From Janthinobacterium violaceinigrum (GTDB lineage Bacteria; Pseudomonadota; Gammaproteobacteria; Burkholderiales; Burkholderiaceae_D): 37,239 bases of DNA. Position 1 is the stretch's first letter; every line of letters starts with the position of its first letter. Made by a program: the position numbers and the translations under genes. Below, in pieces: positions 15,891-24,800 of this stretch. The notes under the pieces are model-generated. The model ran no database searches. It was not told the DNA's origin and saw only the letters and a list, made by a program, of their open reading frames with translations. The stretch covers positions 1 to 37,239 of the forward strand of contig NZ_WFLI01000048.1 in the NCBI RefSeq assembly GCF_009208555.1, read 5' to 3'.

Positions 15891-18800
15891 ATGCTCACAG
15901 CACAGCAGCTCGCGTACGCCCTCAGGCAACAGGCAGGCAGCAACGGCCAGGTCCGGATCGACGATGCCCTGCTGGGCATCAGCGGCTTCGACGACCTGGT
16001 GCGGCGCAATCTGCAACGTGACGACGGCGCCGTGCTGCTGCTGGTGGATGCGGCCACGATCCCGCTCGACCCGCCGGCGGCCGGCTTTACGCTTGCCGGT
16101 GCCGGCGTGCCGTCCGGCGCGGACGGTTTCCTGAACCTGGACGGCCGCGCGGCGTCGATCGCCTTCGCGTTCGGCAGTAGCATCGACATCACCCTGACCT
16201 TGCAGCCGCAGCAGCTGGCCAGCGGCGCGGCAGCCGACTGGGCGCTGGGCAGCAGCTTTCCCGAAATCGCATTCGAGCCCTACGACCAGCTGGCCCTCAC
16301 CGGCACCGCGCTGGTGCTCGCCAGCGCCCAGGCGGACCAGGGATTGCGCCTGGCCTGCAGCCTGTTCCCGGACGGCATCCTGCGCGCGCTGGCCGACCTG
16401 CTGCAGCTGAAGGCCGCACTCCCGCTGGGCGGCGATCTGCTGCGCGACGCCAAGGGGCAGCTGGCGTTCCGGCTCGGGGCCGAGCTGAATATCGCGCCGT
16501 TCGGCATCGACGGCATCCTGACGCTGGAGCAGCCGCGCGTCGTCGTCCAGTACGCGACCAACACGGGGGCCGACGGCACCGTCCAGCACTTCACCGACGT
16601 CGCGCTGGCCGCGACGATCTCGGCCGGATCGGCAAGCGACGGCCAGGTGGTGCTCGACGTGACCCTGGCGCTGCCGCTGTCGGACCCGGAATCGCCATTG
16701 ATCCAGCTGTCGGTGATGCCGCGCGCCTTCAGCGCCAGCCTGCTCAGCCTCGGTTCGCTGGTCGGCGGCCAATCGTGGAACGCATTCTTCAGCGGCCCGG
16801 CCCAGGAGCTCAAGCCGTATTTCGACACCTTCGGCTTCATCGGCTACAACATGACCCTGACCACCTCGGCCCAGGTCAACGCGCTGACCCTGGTCGTGGG
16901 CACGCTCAAGCCCTGGCCCCTGTGGGACGCCTATACGCTGTCGCTCAGCGCAACGTGGGACGTCACTTTCCTCCGGCCCGGCACGGTACAGACGCTGCTG
17001 CTGCATGCGGGTTTCGACTACGACGGCAAGATGCAGTTCGACGTCGACGTGTATCTGCCCAGCCTGCACATCACGGGCCGCCAGAGCGGCGCTCCGGTCG
17101 TACTGTCGCTGGCCGCCGTCAACAAGACCCTGTTCGGCGGCGACCTGAACGTGCCGGCCGACCTGCTCACCATTTCGGTGGGTAATTTTTGGATCGACAT
17201 CGACAAAGCCAGCCGCCAGCTGGGCATCGGCGCCATCGCCAGCGCCAGCATCGCGCTGTTCGGCACGCGCCTGCTGACGGTCGAGGACATGGCCATCAGC
17301 GTGGCAATCGATGCGTCCGGGCCCGTCAAGAAGTACAGCGCCACCTTGGACGGGGTGATCGGCCTGGGGCCGATCCGGGCCCAGGTCAACGCCGCGCTGA
17401 GCAGCGATCCCAAGGTGGGCTGCACCTTCACCGTGCACCTGGTCGACGAGACGGTCGGCACCATGCTGGGCCACCTCGTGCACCTGGTCGACCCCACTTA
17501 CACGGTGTCGTTCGGCGCGCCGTGGGACAAACTGCTCGACATCTCGCTCGACGCCCTGGTGCTCAAGGTCGACATCACCAACAAAAAGGTCGACATCGAC
17601 TATGTGAAGACGATCGATCTCGGCTTCCTGACGCTGACCCAGCTCGGCATCTCCTGGCAACAGAACGCCAAGGGCCCCAGCACGACGAAGATCACGCTCG
17701 CGGGCAATCTGCTGGGCGTGGAATTCGGCGGCGACTCCGGCAAGCCGCCGCTGGCCTGGGACCCGATCAACGACAACCCTCCCGCGGTGCCGGGCGGCGG
17801 CGACAAGCTGCTGGACCTGCGCTATGTGGGCATCGGCCAGCACGTGGGCTTTGCGCCCAGCTGGCAGCCGGCCAACGTGGAAGCCGTCATCGCCAAGCTG
17901 GAACAGCTGGCCCTGCCGGCCGGCGGCTCGAACCTGCCCAACCTCACCTCGCCCGACGGACTGCGCTTTCGCAGCGACAGCAGCTGGCTGGTGGGCGCCG
18001 ACTTTACCGTGCTCGGCACCGTCAAGCTGGCGTTCGTGTTCAACGATCCGAACCTGTACGGCCTCCTGATCAGCCTGGCGGGCGAGCGCGCCAAGAGCTT
18101 TGCCGGACTCAAGTTCGAAATCCTGTACCGCAAGGTCACCGACACCATCGGCGTCTACCATATCGAGCTGCAGCTGCCCGACGCCATGCGCCACCTGGAG
18201 TTTGGCGAGGTGTCGCTGACCTTGCCGCAAGTTACCATCGACATCTACAGCAACGGCAATTTCCGCATCGACCTGGGCTTCCCCAAGGGCCTGGATTTCA
18301 GCAATTCATTCTGCCTGCAAGTGTTCCCCTTTATCGGCTATGGCGGCTTCTACTTCGCCCTGCTCGACGGCGACACCTCGAGCCGCGTCCCCAGGATCAG
18401 CAACGGCCGCTTCGACCCCGTCATCGAGTTCGGCATCGCGCTGTCGGTCGGCGTCGGCAAGACCATCGACGAAGGGATACTGTCGGGCGGACTGTCGGTG
18501 GTCGTGGTCGGCATCGTCGAGGGTGTGATCGGCTGGTTCAACCCCAGCGACGCCGCCGTAGACAAGGCAGAATACTACTGGCTGCAGGGGACCGTCTCCA
18601 TCGTCGGCCGCCTGTACGGCACCATCGACTTCTACATCATCCAGGCCAGCGTCTCGGTAACGGCCTATGCCAGCGTGATCGTGGTCATCGAAGCCCATCA
18701 GCCCATCCTCATCTCGATGTCGGTCGGCGTATCCGTCCAGGTCAGCATCAAGATCGTGTTCTTCACCATCCACTGCTCGTTCAGCGCCACCGTCAGCGCC

Positions 18801-21800
18801 TCGTTCAGCATCGGATCGGCCTCGCCCACGCCGTGGGTGCTGGCTTCCGGCAGCGGTGCGCCGGCGCGCCTGCAGCTGTTTGCCGACAACGCCGGCGTGC
18901 ACGCGCCGCAGCAGCGCATGCACGCCGATTTTTCCCGCCTGGCGCGGCGCCAGCTGATCCAGCGCCGCCTGGACGCCGGCGACATCACGCTCGACTGGCA
19001 GCCGCAAACCGTCTTCGCCGCGCCACGCGCCGTCACCGTGCACGCGATGCCCGCCTTCACCAGGGCCAATGGCGGCGTGGCTGGCGTCATGCTGCTCGGC
19101 ATAGGCAACGGTATCCCGGCGCGCGCCGCCGGCTTGCGCGCACACACGGCGCCCCAGGCCGGCGCCGCCGATGCCGGCATCGGCGACGTGCTCGAGGGCC
19201 TGGTGCGCTGCGCCATCCTCAATGCGCGCGCCACGCTGGGTGAAACCGATGCGACCCTGGTCAGCCACGACGACGTGGCGCTACTGGCTCGCGCGTTCGC
19301 CGACGACGCCACGCTGGCGGCCGCGCTCAGCTACAGCGGCTTCCTGGACACCTTCCTGGGGCTGAACTACCGGTTCACCATCGCAGCGCCGGCCGCGCAG
19401 GCGAACGGCGACGAGACGGGGGTGGCCGTGTTCCCCATGCCGCCCGTACTCAGCATGACGGCCGGCGCGGGCGCGCCGCTCGATTTCGGCGCCTACAACG
19501 CGCTGGATGCCACCACGCTCGAGAAAATGCGCGCCTATTTCGCGCTGCTGGCGGTCGACTACGAACAGTTCGTCGCCCACAGCGGCGATGCGGCCGCCCC
19601 GATGGTGCGCGCCGCCGCGCCCACGCCGATGGCGCAGGTGGTGTTCGAGCAATACTTCGCCATGCTGATGCGCTCGGTGGTCAAGGCGGCCGGCGACGTC
19701 ATGCAGAGTTTGCCTTTCAGCCTGGACCAGCCATTCGGCATCGCCCAGGTACGCGCGGCCCTGGGCGACCCGGGCTTGCCCGCCCTGAATGTGGTCTCGC
19801 CGAACCGCGCCAAAGCGGCGCTGCTGGCGCAGGGCTGCCGCATCACGTTTGCCGGCGTGCAGCACCAGGTCGCGCTGGGCGAAAGCTTTGCCAGCGTCGC
19901 CGCGGCCTTCAACAAGGTGCTCCCGGCCGACGCGCAGCTGAGCGCAGCCGGACTGGCCCGGCACAACGCCGCCAACGGCGCCCTGCTCGGCGCCGGGATC
20001 AGCGTCGCTTTCGGCGGCCTGGCCTGGACCAGCCTGGCCGGCGAAAGCGTGAACCTGATCGTCACGCGCCTGCTGGCGCGCGCCGCGCCGCAGAGCTTTT
20101 TGCAGCAGTTGCCAGGCCTGCAGACGCAGGCGCAAGCCCTGCTCGAGGCCAATCCCGCGGTGTTTCCCACGCAGGACCCGATCGCGGCCCTGCGCCTGCC
20201 CATCGATCCCGTGCGCTTTGCGCAGCTGGCAATGCCGCCCCATTCGCCGTTCGGCCCCTATGCCACGGTTGCGGGCGATACCTTCACCTCGGTCGCCGCT
20301 TCGCTGATCGGCCTGGCCGGCGGCCTGATCGACAATGCGGCTGCCGCCGCCTGGGTCATCGCGCACAACACGCTGCCGTCAGCCGACCCGGCCGCGCCGC
20401 TGCCGGCCGGTCTTGCCCTGGCTTTGCCCCCGGTAGCCCATACGCTGCTGGCCGGCGACAGCATCGACAGCCTGGCCGATATGCTGATGACCACGCCGGC
20501 CACGGTCACTGCGGCGCTGCTGGCGCTGCCGCCAGCGACGGCGCTGCTGGCGCCGCAAGCGATGCTGGACCTGCCGGACCTGGCCTACGCGGTACGCGCG
20601 GGCGACAGCTTCACCAGCCTGGCCTCGCTGTTCAACCTGAGCCTGGACGGCCTGGCCGCTACGCTCGACGCCTCGCAGACGCCGGTCTTTGCGGCCAATG
20701 CGCAGATCATCGTCGCCGACGCCGAGCAGATGACGGTCAAGCAGCTGCTTGCCGCGCTGGCCGCCACCCAGTGGCGCACGATTGCGCCGATGGCGTCGCG
20801 CTTCATGCTGTCCGGCCTGCGCTTGCCCGACCCGGCCGACAGCGCGTTCCGGAAGCTGACGCTGGAGCAGATGCACGAGCCGCATGCGCTGGGCACCATC
20901 GCCACCCTGCCCCTGTACGCGCAAACCGGGCAGCAGTTCGCGCTGGCGCCGCCGCTGGCCGACAATTACCAGTTCACGCTGGCGCCGGATGGAAAAACCA
21001 GCTGGATTGCCAATCCCGCCCCGCTGGCGTTTCCGCTCAGTAGCGAGCAGCGCGACGTTATCGCCGCGATCGGCGGCGCCGCCTTCGCCCCGCCCGTCTC
21101 TCTTGCCGCGCTGCCGCTGTTCCGGCTTGCGCCCACGCGCTACACCTTGCAGCGCCACCTGGCCTGGCAGCCTGCCAGCTTGCCGGCCGACGCCGTGTAT
21201 GCACCGGCCGCCGCTGGCAGCGTCACCGGCAGCCCCGATATCTGGATGTTCCCGGACGCGCTGTGCGCGCAGCTGCAGGCCGACGGCGCCGCGCAGCCGC
21301 CGTACGCCCTTTCCATCGGCACCCAGGAAACCGCCGGCGCGGGTATGAGCGTCCGCGGCGCCAGGGCGTATGCGTGGGCAACGGCGGTACGGGTCGGCGT
21401 GCAGCAGCTGTCCGGCGCGGCCGCGGCCAGCGCCAGCGGCGCCTCGACCATCATGGTGACCGGCGTCGACGACAGCGGGCTCGCCCTGCTCGACGCCGTG
21501 CTGGCGCAACTGGGCCACGACGACGCCACCCTGTTCCTGCTGTATTCGCCGAATCCCGCATCGACGGCCAGCGGCATGTTCTCGGACGACCTGGGCGCCC
21601 CGACCGCGCTGGTCCAGACCAACCTGTCGACCCTCAGTCATAGCGCCGCGCCGCTGCTGCGGTCGCAACGCTCGCCATTCCTGCTCGACCAGCAAAGCGG
21701 CGCCCCGACCTATGTGGCCCCGCTGGCGCAGGCAGCGGCCTTCGTGCAGATGCTGTGGGAATGCTCGATCGTGCGCAGCGGCGGCTACTACCTGCGCTAC

Positions 21801-24800
21801 GCGGCGCCCAATGGCGCGCTGCCGGCCGCCTTGTTCAGCAAGGGTGCGCAAGCGGAACTGACGCTGCTGATCGTGCTGAAGTCGCAAAATGGCGCGCATG
21901 CGCCCATGCTGCCCTTCAATAACTGCGCCATCGCCGGCGACAACCTCGATCCCGGCACCAGCAATGTGTTCGTGCAGCCGGCAACCTGGCTGGTGCCCGG
22001 GCAAAGTTCGCTGAACGATGCACAGGCCTATGCCCTGCAGACGTTTGGTCTGGCGCTCGATGCCGGCGCCATTGCCACCATCAACGCGGACGTGCCGCAA
22101 CTGCTGCGCCCCGGCGCCCTGGCCGAGGTTCCCTCCGGCACCGACGCCGTGCGCCTGGACGACACGCTGGGCACGCTGGCCGCGCGCAATGGCCTGACGC
22201 CCGCGGCGCTGGCGAGCTACGCGGGCAATGCCCACGCGGCGCTGCTCGTACCCACGGGCCTGCTGCAGTTCAGCGCCGGGGCACTGAGCCGCGCCCCCGC
22301 CATCGCGGCCGGCAACGCCGGTTTCCAGCTCAACCGCCCGAACCCGGACCCGTCCAACGCGCTTCAGGCGACCGCGATGGATGGCGACAGCATCGTTGCC
22401 GAGCTGTTCCACATGCTGACGCAGCGGGTGGTGCCCAACCTGGCCGGCCCGGCCGGTTTCTACGCCAGCGGCGCGGCCGTGCCGACCGGCCCGGCCCAAA
22501 GCCTGCCGACGGAAAACGGCGCCAACGCGCCATCGGACACGCTCAATGACCACTGGGACTACCACCAGGCAGTGGCGATCGCGCCGTTCGCGCTCAACGC
22601 CTGCGGCAGCCGCAGTCCCGCACTGCCGGCGGCGGCGCGCAGCCCGTATGCCGGCGTGGACGCCGGCGCGCAGGTGACCCTCGCGTTCGAATTTGCCGAC
22701 CCATACGGCAACACCTTGCCGATGCCGGGTGGCGCCCAGACCCTGAGCCAGCCCGTACGCTATTTCGACGAATTGCTCGGCATGGCGCGCTGGCCGGCGA
22801 CGGCGCTGGCCTACACGCTCAGCGGCGACGGCAGCGCCGATCCCGCGCTGCAAGTGGCACTGTCGATGCAGCTCGATAAGTATTGCGTCTCGCCGACGGT
22901 AAGCCCCGATAGCGCGCTACGCAACGCGGCCACCGATCGCGCCACCTACGCGCGCGTCTACTACCAGCTGGCGCAGCCGGATATCGGCTTCACGGTTGCG
23001 ACCACGCTGGAAGCGCCGCAAGTTCAGCATGCGCTGTCCTCCACGGAGATCCAGGGCTTCGTCATGTCGGCCTGGACCGTGCTCGACGCGCTGTGCGCAA
23101 CCCGCGCCGCCGTCTTCAGCGCCAGCGGCGGCGAAACGCTGGGCGACGTCGCGGCGCGCCATACGCTGGCGCCGGCCGGGCTGTTCAACGCCAACGGCGC
23201 CACGCTCTACGCCAGCGTGTTCGGCGCGGCGCCGCTCGACGTGCCGCAGCTGTACACCACCGTGGCCGGCGATACGCTGGACGGCATTGCAAAAGCCCGG
23301 GAGATCGATGTGCAGCTGCTGGTGCGGCAAAATCCATGGGCCTTGCTCGATCCGGCCAACGACCTGGTGGCGCCGCCGCGGCCCCTCATCCCTGGCGCCG
23401 GCGACACCCTGGCCGCGCTGGCCGCCGCCAGCCAGTGTTCCGTCAGCGGCCTGGCCACGGCCAACCCGCAGGCGGCGCTGCGCAACGGCCTGGCGCTCGC
23501 CGTTGCCGGTGCCCAGCTCACCACGGACAACGACAGCTTTGCCACGCTGGTGGGCAAATTCTCCGGGCTGCAGCGCAATGTCACCATCGGCGAAATCGCC
23601 CTCGCCAACCAGAACGTGGCGGGCTTGTTCGCCACGCCCGTGACGCTGTCGGTCGACGACCTGCTGCCGTCCGCGCACGACTCGCTCGGCACGCTGGCGC
23701 AGCGCTTCGGCGTGCCGATCGCCACCCTGGCGGCCGCCAACGCCACCGTGCCGAACCTGTTTGCGGCCGGTACCTCGCTGTATCTGGGCGTGGTCAGCGC
23801 GGACGCGCCCGCGGCCGGCACCACGCTGGCCCACTTTGCGGCGAACCAGCCGGTGCCGCTGGCGGCGCTGGGCATGGCGCGCTGGGACGGTCTTGCGCCG
23901 GCACCCGCCGTCAACGCGGGTGCCGTGCTGGCGCCCAAGGCCGAGCTGGCGCTTCCGGCCTCCATCGACAACCAGGGCCACGACCGCCACGCGGTGTACC
24001 GCAGCCAGGCCACGGACAGCACGCTCGCGGCCATCGCGGCCAAGTTCGCCGGCAACGACGCCAGCGTGCTGGGCACCTTGAACATCGACCTGCCCGGCCT
24101 GTTCCTGGCCGGCGCGCCGGTGCTGGACGCCGCCAGCGGCGCCACGGTAACGTCGCTTGCCGATTCCACCTTCGCGTCGCTGGTGAGCGCTTTTGCGCAA
24201 GCCGGCCACACCGTCACGCCCGCCTCGCTGGCGCGCGACAACGCCACCACGGCGCAGCTGGTCCGGCCAAGCGCGTGCTGGATCACGCCGCCGATGTGCG
24301 CGCTGGCCCAGAGCGACGGCCAGGCCGATACGCTGGCCCGCATCGCCGCGCGCTATGCGGGCAGCGTGGCGGGCGTGGCGCGCACCAATGCCGGCACGCT
24401 GGGCTTGCTGGCGCCGGGGGTCGCCTTGCCGCCGTTCGCGGGCATAGCCCACACCACCGGCCAGTTCGATACCTTCAACGCCCTGCTCGGCCAGTACACG
24501 CCGCCCGGCGGCACGGCACCCACGCTCGATGCGCTGGCCGCCGCACTGGCCGACGTCGCCCTGATCGCACCCGGCGCCCTGATCCTGCCGCCGCCGCTCG
24601 CCTGGTCGGCGTCGGTGCAGATCGCGCCGGCGTTCGCCGAACCGATCGTCGAGCTAAAGGTAGCGATCACCGAACGGCGCAATGCCGACCTGATCGCCGA
24701 CGACTTCAAAGCCATCCCCGGCATCGGCCTGGCGACAGTGAACCTGCCGCCGCAAGCGGCCGCCGGCCAGGCCGCAGCGCTGTCGCTCGACGCCCTGGCC

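Noticed and set aside
15717..22853. Minus-strand open frames of 837 and 824 residues antisense to the giant gene
   Set aside because: They are Arg/Gly/Gln-rich shadows of a GC-rich coding strand, with no domain and no fitting ribosome binding site.
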